From Haemonchus contortus (Eukaryota; Nematoda; Chromadorea; Rhabditida; Trichostrongylidae): 64,000 bases of DNA. Shown here piece after piece: positions 1-12,609 of this stretch; position 1 is the first letter of the stretch, and every line of letters begins with the position of its first letter. The notes under the pieces are model-generated. The model did not search any database, was not told the DNA's origin, and was given only the letters and a program-made list of their open reading frames with translations. The DNA lies in NCBI GenBank assembly GCA_000469685.2, contig LS997565.1, positions 44,042,666 to 44,106,665 of the forward strand. The letters run 5' to 3'. Position numbers and translations under genes: made by a program.

Positions 1-209
1 TTTTCAAAAAATCTTTCAAGATAGACTTTCGGGTTTTTTAGCAGTTCCCCGAGCAAAGTTACACCGCAAGAGCACCGAGTATAAGTCAACGAACTGACGA
101 ACTGTATCGATAGTTTCTCCGCAGCACTATGAGTGAAGTCTTTCCCTTTAAGTAGGATTTGAAAAATCGATTTGAAAAAAAAAGAAATAAAAATTGAATG
201 AAAAATTAC

Positions 210-1087
210 CTGTTCTTTGCCTATGCCAGTAATATCGAAGATCAACACCTCGTGACCGTCTAGCTTCCCTGAAATTGCACTTGCCAGTACAATATAACAT
301 CTGTGAAATATTCAGAGCATTTCCCACAAATACAGTAACCTTTCCCTGCTGCCTTCCCTTGGTTCTTCTGACTCAATGCTGACAGAAGTCAAAAAGTAGT
401 CGAACATCCAGCTTCAGAAAAAGCTCACCGAGTGCGGGATCAATTGCTCGAACAACATTCCCATCATCCGAACCGTCGTCCTCTACGAACGTCTCATAGA
501 TGGAGTGCATCGTTGAGGCTATGCGATGAGATGCACGAAATGTTGGCGTTGTAGTGTTCGCTGAAAAGAGGGTCTTTTAGAGGGCGCCATATCAAGCCTG
601 CTAGCATACCGGACATCTTAGCACATGCCCTAGAAGGAGTGGATTGCTTCTACAAACCTGCAAATAAAGGGAGTGTGCCAGGATGAGCTTTGGCCACAGC
701 TAGCCCCAAAGGTTTGGCCAATTCTGTCCTTCCTTTTTTACAGAATGTACTTAACAGATTCTGATGGGATCGAAGATTTTCGCGAAGTCCCCTGATGTAG
801 CATTTCTACCCAGGCTAGCATTAATAATTAGTGAAAAGTGAACATGATGGAATGCAGATGAGCTTGATGTCAGGGAACCATGTTTTCAGTTGTTTTTGTT
901 GGCAAATATCTATATGTCAATCAAATGGTAGTCAATAAATGTGATAAATTAGCCACAGACCGTTTGGAACTTCTGAGAAGTCGAGCATGTACCGTAACGT
1001 CTCTTGGATGATGTCAGTAGGGTCGTCTTCTACAGTGGCGGATGCGACGGCGCACGCGCTGCTCAGAAGCAGCAATGCGACGTGCAT
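210..1087 (-). CDS. Predicted secreted protein of unknown family, four exons visible, 3' end not found
   Basis: Start codon at 1087-1085 opens a signal peptide (MHVALLLLSSACAVASA) followed by an acidic stretch (TVEDDPTD). Exon 3 is 560-429 (acceptor TTTTCAG, donor CTCG|GTGAGC) and reads ...TFRASHRIASTMHSIYETF... then EDDGSDDGN. Exon 4 is 268-210 (acceptor ATTTCAG, donor CAG|GTAATT) and reads KLDGHEVLIFDITGIGKEQ. Exon 2 ends at 658 (GCAG|GTTTGT). Exons 2-3 join in phase 1 and 3-4 in phase 1, with no stops. The exon 1/exon 2 junction is ambiguous: ends 971 with 805, or 993 with 791, both keep frame. Exon 2 carries two cysteines. I do not recognise the family. The signal peptide and phase agreement are seen; secretion is inferred. 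After 210 a weak continuation ending in TGA near 98 is possible but its acceptor is poor. Confidence 0.6.
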
Positions 1088-1099
1088 TTCTTATGGATT

Positions 1100-3680
1100 A
1101 CAGCTCTGGAACTCCTTTATTATGTAAAAATAGTACCCAAAAATTATTCGGTAAACGTGGCGAGTCTCAGTCAAAGATCACTTCAAGCTCCGATGACGCG
1201 GATTTTATGACATTACTGAGGAACAACTAGATGATGGAAAAGAATTTGTGCTGACGGAGGAGTGTAGAAACAGATCTGGTTCACACAAAATAGACTGGGC
1301 TTGCCTTGCAGGAGTACCATTCATCAGACTAACTGATATATTGCAAATGTTTTGGAATTTTTCACAAACGGTTCGGCTCCATTTAAGCGTTTTCAGAACT
1401 AGAAGAGCCCTAAGGTTGGTCATTTGAGATGAATGTGTCATTTCAGTACTTCTTGGTCCTACACAGTGACGTGTAACATGGTATGGACATCCAGATGAGA
1501 TTATTTACCGTACCAGACCAGTTCTATGCTGACAGAAAACAAACTATTGGAGAGGTTCTTAACCAAAAGCCGATGACGAACAAATCATGGTCAGGATCTC
1601 ATGTGCCGACATCGGATCTGTAGCCGATCAGTAAGGAGAACATAGAATGATTGGTGTTTCTGATATCAGTTTCCGCCTCAACAGGATTGGCGATTCCTCT
1701 ATCTTAATGATAACTTCCGAGTTGGCTCCTTCCCACCCATACTTTATTAGAAACTAATTTAACATTTCACACCATCCTGACATTTACGGTAGCCTATTCC
1801 TTATGGTGAATATTCAAGAAAGGGTTAAGAAGGAAGATGAGAAAAAAGGAAGGCAGGAAGATTCAATGCTGATTGGTAAGCTACCAAGAGCTCTCAGTAG
1901 AAGCTGGTACAACTAAGATTTTCGATTTGAACCGGAAGCAAAAGCTGAACGGAAAGCTTCCAAAGCGTTTTCTTGACAGCGTAGCAGTTGTGTTTCTTTC
2001 TATTGAAGCAATATTTTCTGAGAAATCTTGGAAACGTTGAAATTCAATCTTTAAATGGAGAAAATAATGCCGGAAACTGCAGTGGACGATGAGAAAGCCA
2101 ATGCAAGACGAGCTAAGCTAGGCCTCGACGATAGCGTCAACTAAAAAGACGATGTCAACATAATAGCGAGTGCTTCGGGAAAGTTTTGTGAGGGGAAGAT
2201 TTATGAGCGTCGACTTGGGACCATGCAGCCGACGATGTGACATCTCGTTCGTCTAAAATTGGCAAAAAAATAGGCTTTTTGAGCGATGAGACCGAAAAAC
2301 GCGACAGCATTTGAGTGAGCTTTGTTCGTGGAACGGAGGCAGAGGCAAGTGGTTGCTGTTGTTGGTTGACAGATCAAAGGGCCCCGCAACCGTCTCTGTA
2401 CAACAGGGGCTGGACAAAAGCTGAGGTCGGAAGTAAGTTACCGAGTTACAGCTTAAGCGAGTTACAAGTAAATGGGATTTGTTCGGGTCCTTTCACTCAG
2501 TCATGGGAGACATCTCATTATTTTAAGCTTCCAATCTTTTCCCCTCTTGAAATCGCTGCGTTTTTCTGATCCCATAATACTCCTCGAGATAAGCGGAGGA
2601 ATCTGCAAATATAGCAAATAAAGGCAAGTGCATTGATGTCAACGTCACTTTTTTTATATGTTTCCAGTAGTAAAGGTTGTTAATGGGTAATAGCGCTAAA
2701 GAGAGATGTCCAGAAAGGGAAGAATGCTAACGTTGTTGATGTTCCATTGTTAGCGAACAATTCAAAGTGGTAATCACTACTGGGATATCCCCCGAGGAAG
2801 GCAATGTCTGGGCAAAATTTATTCCTTTGCTGGGACTCCGTACTAATGTTTCATGGATCTGCGCTCTTGATCCTTCATCGAAATTATTGAGAAGGCGAGT
2901 ACAAGCGGATTCCTGAGAGCATAAGAGGGCTCGAGCCCCTCCTGTCTGGCAAGAAGTTTTGCCACACCTCACCATCTTTGTTACTGTGTAGTGTTGCCAG
3001 GAAATAACAACAGTCAACATAATCATCAAGTCAACAAAAGAGGAATGGTTTGCCCCGGAGGATTGAGCGAGTTTCGGTATGTCTATTTGGGATGTTTCAG
3101 ATTCTCTTTAGGTTGGATTCATTTAACCATAGTGATGATCATGTTGAACACACAGTCCTCGAGCTTATGGGTAGTCTCCAGCAAAGAATTATGTAGAAGG
3201 TAGTGCTGGTTTGGACCTCACGAAGGATCACTGCTCCATATTGGCAGCCTCGATGCTCCTACGCCAATCCTTTAGCTACGGAAGTTTGTCGACGGAAGAT
3301 GAGACCTATAGTTGCTATCAAAAATGATTCCTTCCAGTAATCTAGTTGAAAAGCTTTTTGAAAGTATTCGATCCCAAGTGATAGTCCTTGAAAAAAGTTT
3401 GAGTGTTTAAGGCCTATGTAAATGTTGCTCATCACGAAAGGACATCACCATATATTCATAGCTTCACGAAGTGAGTTTTGAAGGCATACACGACTTTCCC
3501 ATGAGCCTACCACTCCTATGCCCCTATCAATGACTACGATAGTATGATTATGTATAGGCCTTGCCACAGTACATTCAACCACGGAAGTGAAACGAAGATC
3601 GTGCTCCGGAAACGTCTCGACTCGCAGGTGTGCTTTACGGGCTCAGCTCTCTTTGCTCGTTGAATGGGCCAACCCCACTA
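1100..3680. other. Stretch without supportable genes
   Basis: Only short open frames in all six phases. A 100-codon minus-strand frame at 2727-3029 has no splice signals, signal peptide or domain pattern that I can recognise. A possible donor (GGAA|GTAAGT near 2431, plus strand) follows a frame of about 38 codons, too little to call an exon. No clear repeats. Confidence 0.5.
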
Positions 3681-3688
3681 GGTTTCGC

Positions 3689-4115
3689 CTACTCGTGACA
3701 TTTCATACATAATTTTTCAGCACGCACAAAATGTTGAGTCGGAGTTTCTGTAGTGTTGGAGGTAGAGAGCTGAGGCCTGCAAAGCATATGTAAAAGTTCG
3801 AGTTTCGTCCGAGACTGTGCTTTGTCCATTACATAAAACACTTGTGCACATCTTACCTCGGCTAAGTGGTTTCCAAAAGTCATTAAGTCAAAGGTAGTGA
3901 TGGCCCACTCATAGAGTCTGACTGACGAATACCGCTACCTCTTGAATCCTTCCACGTGTGGCCTTTCATAACCGGCATCGTTTACTCGGCTTAGAATCCA
4001 TCCGCAGCGATTCCAATGGAAAGTGTGAGGACTATCTGCTGGCCCATAAATGGAAATGGTCAAAGCCAATTCCCAAAACAGTTTTCAGTGTTTTCCTAAA
4101 ACGAATCCGGGGGCG
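3689..4115 (-). pseudogene. Degenerate reading frame of about 140 codons with one in-frame stop, probably repeat-derived
   Basis: Reading down from about 4115, one frame stays open for roughly 50 codons (contains HWNRCGWILSRVNDAGY), hits a single TAG near 3928, then stays open in the same frame for about 80 more codons (contains VRLYEWAITTFDLMTFGNH and a cysteine-rich end LCMKCHE) to a stop near 3689. GAG|GTAAGA near 3849 followed by GCAG near 3789 could instead be a small intron. The family is not recognised. A single interrupted long frame fits either a decayed mobile-element coding region or a spliced gene; I favour the former because the supposed intron is itself open in frame. Confidence 0.3.
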
Positions 4116-4119
4116 AATC

Positions 4120-6113
4120 AGTGTACTACGGGATTAACTAATGCCCTCTGGAAAGGAAAAAAGGAAACTTCGAACTGGAAGGGTCATCTATCGCCATTTC
4201 CATCGTTTGGGGTCTTTACTGGGAGAGTTCATTAATCACAGTGACCTTGCGAAAATCGGCAGATTACACACCTTCACGTCGACGACCGAGTCAGGTGGTG
4301 GCAAAAATGTGTGATTTTAGGTAAACTCAACAGAGATTCCATCAGCAACATAAACAACTACTTATCACTATTTATGATTATGATTTTTTGCTAAAAAACA
4401 GAAAATGTTCAGGATATCCTCACGAAAGTCAGCGAAAGTGAACAAATGAGGGGCACAGATTGGTGGATCACATACAGTTCTCATATAAATTTGTTTACTT
4501 AGCCTTGTGACGGTCATGTTACAGAGCTAGTCCGCTTCATCCGAAGAGCTTGTAAGCACCTGTCCTCTTTGGGCTTATCCAAACAACGCTCATTAGTCCA
4601 TTCGTTTGAACAATATAGGGTTCGAATGCCTTCTATTACTCTTTCAATGGTGTAAACAGCAAATAAAAAAAAAAGTATATTGTTGTGTATATAGTGTTTT
4701 GTGAAGGTTTTCACGTTTTTAGACTATACGATCCACCTGGGACAAGAATTGAATAAACAAATCAAAAAATAAATAGTTTGATCGAATTCATCTGTTCTGT
4801 TCCTAGAAGGGGTTACATTCTCACTCTACTTCTTTAATGACTTGACAATCAATTGGGATCTACACAACGGCCCCGAGAACCAAGTAACGTCCGAGCCAGA
4901 CTCCATCCTCAATGGAGCTAGGGCCAACCAACAAAAAAGGATGAGGTTTTCTTTTATCTGACGTAAGCCTCAGTCCAGGGTCAGGTCCGCTGACGTATGA
5001 CAGTGAAGCAACCTACCATTGCCATATATGCGAGTTTTGTCGAAAAAAGGACTGTTTAATGTGATTTGACAAACAGATGAAATGAAGAAAATTTCAAAAA
5101 AAATCAAGAGATTGAAATCTAGGCATGACAGGTTCATAAAGAGAGAGAGAAGGGGAGAAAAAAGAAGAGAACCTGAAGGATTTTGAAAAGATTGCAACAA
5201 TGGAACATGGTCTACGGGTCGTCTGAAAAGTATAGAGGCTCCCAAAGGTTCCTTTAAGTCTGTGCTTACTGCAATTACAGCAATCTCATATCTGACAAAA
5301 CAGCAATCCAGCTGTGTTTTGTTAGATAATAGTAACAGTGCTCATCAGCCCTTTTATAGGTTCTCCAGCACTAGTGCCGAAGAATATCAATAAGCTTACT
5401 TCGATTTTCAACTTCATCAAGTAGCCTTGCAAAGGTTTTTATGGACTAATCGAAAGTGGCTTTTGAGATGGTGGTTGAAACTTTAGTTGTTTTCAGTAGG
5501 ATTTAGTAAAAGAGATCTCCAGTCACTTGATAAAGATATTCGATTGCAATAGGGCTAAATAGATGTCAAGCACTGAGCGCGAACCAGGCACAAAAAAATC
5601 AGAGAAAGCGGAATTCAATGGACGCACTTTGTGTAAGACAAAATGGAAAAATGAGGATTTCCAAAAACGGAAATCGAAAGGCAAAATATAGCGGTTTTTT
5701 GTTGACATAGTGATAGCAGCCTGCCAAAGTAATAAGTGCTCGACCAGGTTATCACAATGACCAACGATGATAAGCGCAAAAACGTTCTGCTACACAAACC
5801 TATCGCAAAGCTCCCATGCCACCTATATATTCCCAGGAACCCTTTTGATGACCTTTTTGGCGCGAAGCGCCCATTTCAACACCACAGTCAAGGTTCCCGT
5901 TCTCAGTAAATGATAGCTTTAACAAATAGATAGGCTATCTTTGGGCGCCACACGTCTATAATTACAGTACCATAAATCACTTTGGATTACGGTAACTGGC
6001 GCCTCTGTCATGACATACAACTGGTTAATGACAGAAAAAAAACATGGAAAATTGCGCATAGCGCTTTCATCAACCGAAAATATCACCGAGAATGGAAGAT
6101 AGAAGGGAAAGGT
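4120..6113. other. Stretch without supportable genes
   Basis: Mostly AT-rich sequence with homopurine and homopyrimidine patches around 5090-5180. Open frames up to about 90 codons occur on the minus strand but lack splice signals or recognisable motifs. Nothing further supported. Confidence 0.5.
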
Positions 6114-6138
6114 TTATTGATTGATTGATCGATCGATA
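6114..6138. repeat. TTGA/GATC simple repeat
   Basis: A short run of TTGA units grading into GATC units (ttgattgattgatcgatcga). Simple-sequence repeat of no evident function. Confidence 0.8.
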
Positions 6139-6139
6139 G

Positions 6140-8495
6140 GTTGCACGATATGCTGATAGCGGTGGAGGATTTGGAATAGGTTAATGCCGACGCTCTGTGA
6201 ACACTTGTCACCCATTAAATCGAGCCAAAGCAAACATTTGTTCTAGCCGGATTACTGTAGCCGTAGGGCTGGTGGCAATTGTCGTCACCACGTAGCGGAT
6301 TCGGGAATGGGCGGGGCTCGAAATTGATCAGGTGGAGGATAAAATTAGTCCTTGTGGGAAAGCGAAAATTGATGGGCTCAAAATGAGCCTGAAAGATTTT
6401 GAGTACACAGGTACAGCGGCTAGCTGTGACAAGCTTAGAGCAATTGGGTTTAGTGCTATAGGAGGTAGGGACGCAGTGGAAGCTCTATTTCTCTGGATTA
6501 CTGCTCAGAAATTTTCGAGATGTTCATGAAGTCTTTTCACAGGCTTCATAATTGTTCTCAAGCGAAAATGCTGATTTGGGAGTTGACCTAAAGACCATCT
6601 TCCCAACTTGTCCTTCTCCTGCTCTTTGTTTCCCTTGCTTCCCCCTACCCTCCCTCCCACCTCCCCTTCCACGTCCCATATGAGGCTTTCTCTCGGCAGG
6701 TTGAACTGAGTGAAACACGAGTCTGCTGCTGGGACTTCATTTACTACCAACAGGTTTTTTATTCCCAGTGTCGTCATGAATCTCTCGACGGAAATACCCT
6801 GTTAGACGCCTTCGGGTATGAACTTTATTGATCCTTTGCTACATCTTCCATCATCGAAGAGCTCGAACTTTTCTCTTTAGAGACTCGTCATCCTATGAGC
6901 AATTTATTTGGGACTCTAGCTGGTTCTTTCCGAATGTTGGCCCTGGGATCAGACCCTGTTTATCTCGTGGTGACTCTTTCAATTGTGTGCCCGAAATCAA
7001 TAACTTATGTTTCAATTTTGGAAGAAGGTTCAGAGGCGATTTCCTTTCAACTGCGTCCACAATTCCGATTTGAAAGAGGAGGCGTGGCTTATCGCGAAAG
7101 ATCGAAGGGGGCTTGCTAACTCTTGTGTCTCAATTGAAACTCATCCGGTTCGTTACATCAGCAGGCATTCAAATATAAAAAAATAAACATTTGATCAGGA
7201 TGATGGACAGATAAAGGATCCAAATCAGACACAGAGTAATAGATGATCAGTTGAATTTGAAATTTGAAGTGAAACTTCATCGAAGCTATAATAGACTCAA
7301 ATAGTGGAAGATCTTGTAGGAATGAGCGGAAACAACAAAGTCATTCATGCATGTGGGAATCATTGGATGAAATCTGACCCCCCGAGAAGGGTCACAATGC
7401 AAATACAGCTGTTTTTGCTTTCTTCGCTACCAAATTAGTAGCAATCAGACAGATCGGCGCCGTCAGATAAGGGTATTTACCGCTTCGTCACAAGATGGAT
7501 TCACCTCCTGAGATAGTAATTACCACAGGTACATACCTGGCCACAGTAATTTTTGGATAGCAATCTCTGATTTTTGGACGAAAATCTCAAAATCCAGTAA
7601 CTTTTGAGTGTAGTCGAACAGCTTCTGCTTAGAGATTTGGGAAACCCCTGTAATTAGGAAGCTTACTAGTTTCCTGTTTGTCTGTTCCCATCTCTTTCCA
7701 CCACTCAAAGACCCCTTTCCAGTTATGCCGTTTCTCAGTGGGGATCTCCGTTGAAAGAGTCTTCAACAGTTTTTTCTGGTTCCAGATGCTGTTGAAAGGC
7801 TCACAGCTGCTCCTCACCATATTTGTTTATGTGAGTAGAGGACAAAAACTGCTGTAACAAAAAGTAAATAGAACCTAGATTAAGTATGTTACAGAAACAA
7901 CTATGGGGACTGTATTGAGATATTCAAGCAGGATGAGGTTCCCTCTATGGATTTCACGGGCCCAGCGAAGGGTCCGTCTAAGGTCTAGTGAAGAAATCGA
8001 GAAGCGTGGTTCTTGAGTGAGTTCCAGAATTGTTTCGCAAAAAAATTTGAAAAAATAAATTAAATTACGGAAAAGCTAGATGCTTCCTAGGATTATTTGA
8101 GACATAATCGTTTTCCAATTTTCTTTCCCTACCCTCCTCCACTACTTCTATTCCACCCTTCCAACCTCCCTTCTATCTCATTGTTGAACTCTGGGCTTAA
8201 GGTTACTCTTTCCGAAATCCATTTGAAAGATGCAAAATGACGTAGTCCCAAGATCGGGATTGAATTTTTTAAAACTTCATATACACCGGAAGAAATCAGA
8301 ATTTTCTGCTATTACTTCAACTCTGGAAGCAAAAGTAATCTGTAAGTTTAAACAAGTCATGAATGCTAAGAGAGGCTTCGGCAAAGAAGGAGCCAGGTCT
8401 ATCAACTGGGTGAAGTAAGGGCGAGTCCATTTCATGACCTCTCTCTGAGCATTTCCGACAGGCAGCGATTTCAAGTTTGTAATAATGAAGAAAGC
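6140..8495. other. Stretch without supportable genes
   Basis: Short frames only. The 6510-6720 interval is strongly pyrimidine-rich on the plus strand, so its minus-strand translations are low-complexity glycine, lysine and glutamate runs and not credible proteins. A frame at 8230-8418 (plus) ends beside a possible GTAAGG donor but shows no recognisable protein pattern. Confidence 0.5.
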
Positions 8496-8500
8496 ACCGC

Positions 8501-8913
8501 TTCGACCAGGGGGGCGCGCGATTCACGCGCCAATATAATGAGGTCATCGCGCGCGCAGCACCGTTTCAGTACCTTCCTGTTTAGATGGACCAAATAAATT
8601 CGCAGTAGTTTACGGCTTCACCATGAATACAGCAAATCTCTTTACTATGGCAAAAAAAGCCCCTTCGAGACTGAGAATTCACCTCATAGGTCAACAATTT
8701 ACTAGTCTAACGTTCGAAATAAGAATAACTTTAATTTTTTCGATCCTTGTAAACGCAATCCATCTGTAAACGTGCATATTTGGTCATTTCTTTACTTATT
8801 CTACTTATAAGTTCTTATAACTTCCGTTATGATGGTAAGAATGATGTTTTAGCGTGTTTTGTCCGATGACCTCATTATATCGGCGCGTGAATCGCACCAC
8901 ACCCCTTCGACCA
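8501..8913. mobile_element. MITE with about 40-bp terminal inverted repeats and 8-bp target duplication
   Basis: The 32 bases at 8518-8549 (starting gcgattcacgcgcc) match the reverse complement of 8864-8895 with one mismatch. Both ends continue outward as G-rich tips (8509-8517 and the complement of 8896-8905). The direct repeat TTCGACCA lies at 8501-8508 and 8906-8913, immediately outside the tips, as expected for an 8-bp target site duplication. The element proper is about 397 bp (8509-8905), AT-rich inside, and has no meaningful reading frame, so it is non-autonomous. Eight-base duplications are typical of hAT-like transposons, but the tips do not show a clear CAGGG end, so the superfamily is open. 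Confidence 0.75.
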
Positions 8914-9500
8914 TGAATATCGTATAAAACTCGTCAAATAGCTCTTGAATTGAAGCGGCATCGTTTGATAAATCTGTCCGAAAGGGCGGGTGTGTAATGG
9001 CGATCACTAGTGGGTGGAATCATCAACAAATTGAAGTTAAGATAACATTGGTGTACAACTGTTACACATGACAATGACACGACAATGATGAATGGAATGG
9101 CGAAAAGGCAACCCAATGGAGACAAGTGGACACTCTGGAAGGATGAGATACTGATGGGATCTATGACATAATACCTCACCTTCCCAGACTGTCCCGCAAA
9201 TTCGATTCTGCTGCATTTCAGAAGAGTTTCCAATAGGCAAAGAGTTTTAATTGGGAGTTTTTATTTCCCAGAAAGATTATTTATGTTTATTTAATTGTTC
9301 ATTCAGAGTTCGCGCAACATTTGGTTTTTACAAGAAGAAAACAACCTTGGAACTGTGCCAAAGTGTCTGGTCTTCAGTATTCCTGCAATGGGAATCACAG
9401 GTCAGAAACCTTTTATCTCCTCGTTGTATTTTTGTTTGATTTGGGTTCGCAGCGCCTTTTTTAGTATTTATTGCTATTTTTGACTGAATATTTATAAAAT
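8914..9500. other. Stretch without supportable genes
   Basis: Minus-strand frames of 67 and 99 codons overlap between 8934 and 9240. A possible GTGAGG donor near 9180 ends a 26-codon frame. None of this is enough for a gene call. Confidence 0.45.
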
Positions 9501-9507
9501 CATTGCT

Positions 9508-9537
9508 AGTAATAAATAAATAAATAAATAAATAAAC
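9508..9537. repeat. AAAT tetranucleotide microsatellite
   Basis: Six or so AAAT units (taataaataaataaataaa...). A similar array of the opposite strand sense lies about 1 kb downstream. Confidence 0.85.
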
Positions 9538-10479
9538 AACAAGGTTTATAAATAGTAATAAGTACAAACAATAATAATAAGTAATAATAATCAATCATTA
9601 GAGCGGAACTAATCAAACAAATGAAGGTGAGCGCTGCTAGCTCTACAGTACTATGAGAAATGACAATAAAAAAACTGTAATATCAAGAAAACAACTAATA
9701 ATACCAATCTGGTAAATATGTAGATAGATAAACAAGTAAATAAGTGAATGGTAGAAGTTTTTAGGATGAAATATATAACATATTGTTATTTTTCTCTAGA
9801 ATAGCGGAGAACTTCTATTCGAAGAATACCGCATTATATGTGCCGAATAATATGAAGCATTACGGTAGCAGTACTAATAGGTATAGTTGCTATAAGTAGC
9901 GACAAAGGTGGCGGCATCGCAAGTGAAGCAACGGATGAAATATGCAAATTGCATGTATGATTGCAGCTAATAAACGGAGCTCCCAGGTGCAGTTGGGTCG
10001 AGTTGAAGAGACGCATGGCGAAAGGAAACGGGAGACAATCAACGAGAAATCATCATTAAGAAATAAACGCACTGAACCATATCGAACGATTGGGTTACGG
10101 TAATGATGATAAACACGGTCTGAACTCGTCCACCGCTCAAATAGATAGGAGTTTCAAGTTCGCTATTCGGAGCGAATACATGTATGGTTACTAGGAACCA
10201 GTGTAGGATGGCAGGATACAAGCCAATGTTCTCTAATTGTTATTGCTGTACTTTGTGATATGAAATTGTAATCGCTGGACAGACCCGATCTGGAATTTTT
10301 ATCATTTATTGCTGCATCGCTAACCTCATTCTCTTTTTCCTCCCTTTTTAGATCGAATCTCGCCTGGTCATTTCAAGTCGCCCTTCATGCAGGGTTAGGT
10401 AATTTGTATCATCCAGGCCAGGGAGCATAAGAACGCTCATCTGTAGGGAAAGCCAATGGCATAACCAGAGAGACTCTTT

Positions 10480-10529
10480 GTTTATTCATTTATTTATTTA
10501 TTTATTTATTTATTTACTTGTTTATTTCA
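10480..10529. repeat. TTTA tetranucleotide microsatellite
   Basis: About eight ATTT units with flanking degenerate copies. It is the complement of the array near 9510; the 1 kb between them holds no supportable gene, only short minus-strand frames. Confidence 0.85.
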
Positions 10530-11580
10530 GAGACGTAAACAAAATTCACTGAGATAAATGCAATATAATCCACAATCCAGTGACAAGTGTAAAACTCAAT
10601 GAATAAAAACGCGCTCTGCACAAGTAGATAAAGAGAAATTTTAAGATATATAAAAAGTTTCGAAGTACTGTTCAAAAAAGTTACCAGAGACAAGTTGAAA
10701 CATAAATAAACAAAACCAAGCAGAAACAAAACCATTCCATGATGCACTAACACACCGAGATACCCCGACAGATTAGATGTAGGAAAAAACGAAAGCAGCT
10801 GAATGAAACAAAACTAGTCTTCAGTGATAAGCCTTTTGAAATCAGCCGCTGATAGCTTCAATGCATTTCGGCAAAAAAAATCGTTGAACAGTACGGATGC
10901 TCTAATTGGAGCATCAACGACACCGATCGACAGGAGGCAGAACCTTCAAAATATCACCTATGAAATGACAGTTACGTACAGAACATAATGATTTCATAAG
11001 TACATCAAAACTAATAATCAAACAAGACTACAAATAATCTAGCGTGGGAGTTGAAAAATAAGAGGTCATAAGAAATAACAAGGGAATTCTAGCTAGGAAG
11101 CATACAAGTCCTCTGCATGTAAATTCCACGTGGCCGAACCTTTGAAGGAGTTGAGAGAAAGGCGCATGATGTCATCCCGTAACATTTTCTTCGAAGAGGT
11201 ATCACTCTCGAGGGAAAATATTCGGAGCGAACCTGCGTTTGCGCGGTTGGGATTTTGATTTATGATTTATTTGATTGTTATTTACTTCGCAGAAGTTGGT
11301 GAACAATCCAAACATGCTCTCGTCGAGAAGATTGTTACAAAGAGTGCCTTACATAGTAAAAGTCACAAATGAAGGGTAAAAAGGTTAGCAAAGGCTGGCA
11401 TTTAATTGCAAAGTAATGGAGAAAATTTGTAGAAGACGATGATCAAATGCAGAAAAAAAATTGTCTATCTCTCCAGGAAACTAGCCAACAGTTCTCCTCG
11501 ATTTGGCGGCGTTTGGTGAGACCACTCTAGAGGGCTGCCCAAATTGCAGGGCTTAAAAAGACTGCCCAAAAGGAGAAAGA
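10530..11580. other. Stretch without supportable genes
   Basis: AT-rich, short frames only. No repeats or splice-bounded exons recognised until the retrotransposon relic that begins near 11583. Confidence 0.5.
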
Positions 11581-11582
11581 CT

Positions 11583-11710
11583 ACGATGATGATCAGTGCT
11601 TTCAACGCACGAAGGCTTGCATCGGATGCTTGTGTCAAAAATCTGATGAAGCGCTATGAGGATCAAGTACGACGTCAGTAGTCTGACCGAGACGATAACA
11701 CATCGCCTGC
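11583..11710 (+). pseudogene. Relic of an RTE-type non-LTR retrotransposon (N-terminal endonuclease)
   Basis: From 11583 one frame reads ...FNARRLASDACVKNLMKRY; after a one-base frame change near 11660 the next frame reads IKYDVSSLTET. This follows the start of the apurinic-endonuclease domain in RTE retrotransposons of hookworms and their relatives, which runs roughly YNARTLASEACIEDLM... KIKYDVIGLTETRR (recalled family pattern, not a search). A TAG and the frame change show it is dead. Weak further resemblance continues to about 11930, where the frame is lost. The rest of the element (reverse transcriptase) is not seen nearby. Confidence 0.6.
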
Positions 11711-12609
11711 TCCATGGACCTCCTCCACTAAGGGTTCTATCTTACTGAAAGATCCCTAGCCGTTTGGTGACGAGGTTGCGTGTCGCGATTTCAAGTGACG
11801 GATAGGGGAGTGAATTCCGGACTTGATGTTCAAAGTACTTGCCCAGAGATATCGGTGAATTCAGGGCACAAACTTCTTGGTCATATACGTTTACAACAAT
11901 TTCATGGTGTGGATGAGATGAAGCGATGTTTCGTGCAATCCTGAATTGTCAATGAGATTGAGCGAGGTGCAATAGTGGCGGTACACTGTTAAGTACCGTA
12001 ACATACAAGGGAGCCAAAGGTCAAACTTTTCTACTAGCAGGATCCCTTAATTTTGGCCCCCAATTCTGGAACACTAACTTCTCCCAAGAATCTTTTAGAG
12101 ACAAAAGTAGAGGATGTGAGGTTTTGGCAGAGAACGCTGTATACCTGCCTCGTTCTGTTGCCATTTCTCCTTACTGAATCGCTTTTTTGTCAGTATCGCT
12201 AAGTCTTCACGAGATTTTCTGGTAGAACAGCCAATTCAACGACTATGATTGACGTGCAGTATAATCGTCCTCACCGAAAGATTGGAAGTATTATCACAGC
12301 TGAGGGGCATTGCCTTTGGGCGCTCATTCAAAACTGGTAGCATCAATGACTACTTCAAAACTTGGCGGAGAATAAGCTAGAACTTGAAGGGTTCGCTCAT
12401 CAGGGTCCTTCGACGACTCTATTGAGAAGCTCTTCCTTCCGCTTAGATGAATGGAGGACGAAAAGAATAAGATCTTTGTTCGTTTATCAATCTCGTCCGA
12501 AAGATGCGCCCTACTAGCAACTTCCATTGAAATCACAGCGGCGTATTGAATGAGGATATGGCCTATTCAATGAATTGCGGTTTTCATCCTAGTAAAAGTC
12601 CTGTGCTTT

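Noticed and set aside
6505..6777. Minus-strand glycine/lysine/glutamate-rich proteins
   Set aside because: They arise from a pyrimidine-rich tract and are low-complexity.
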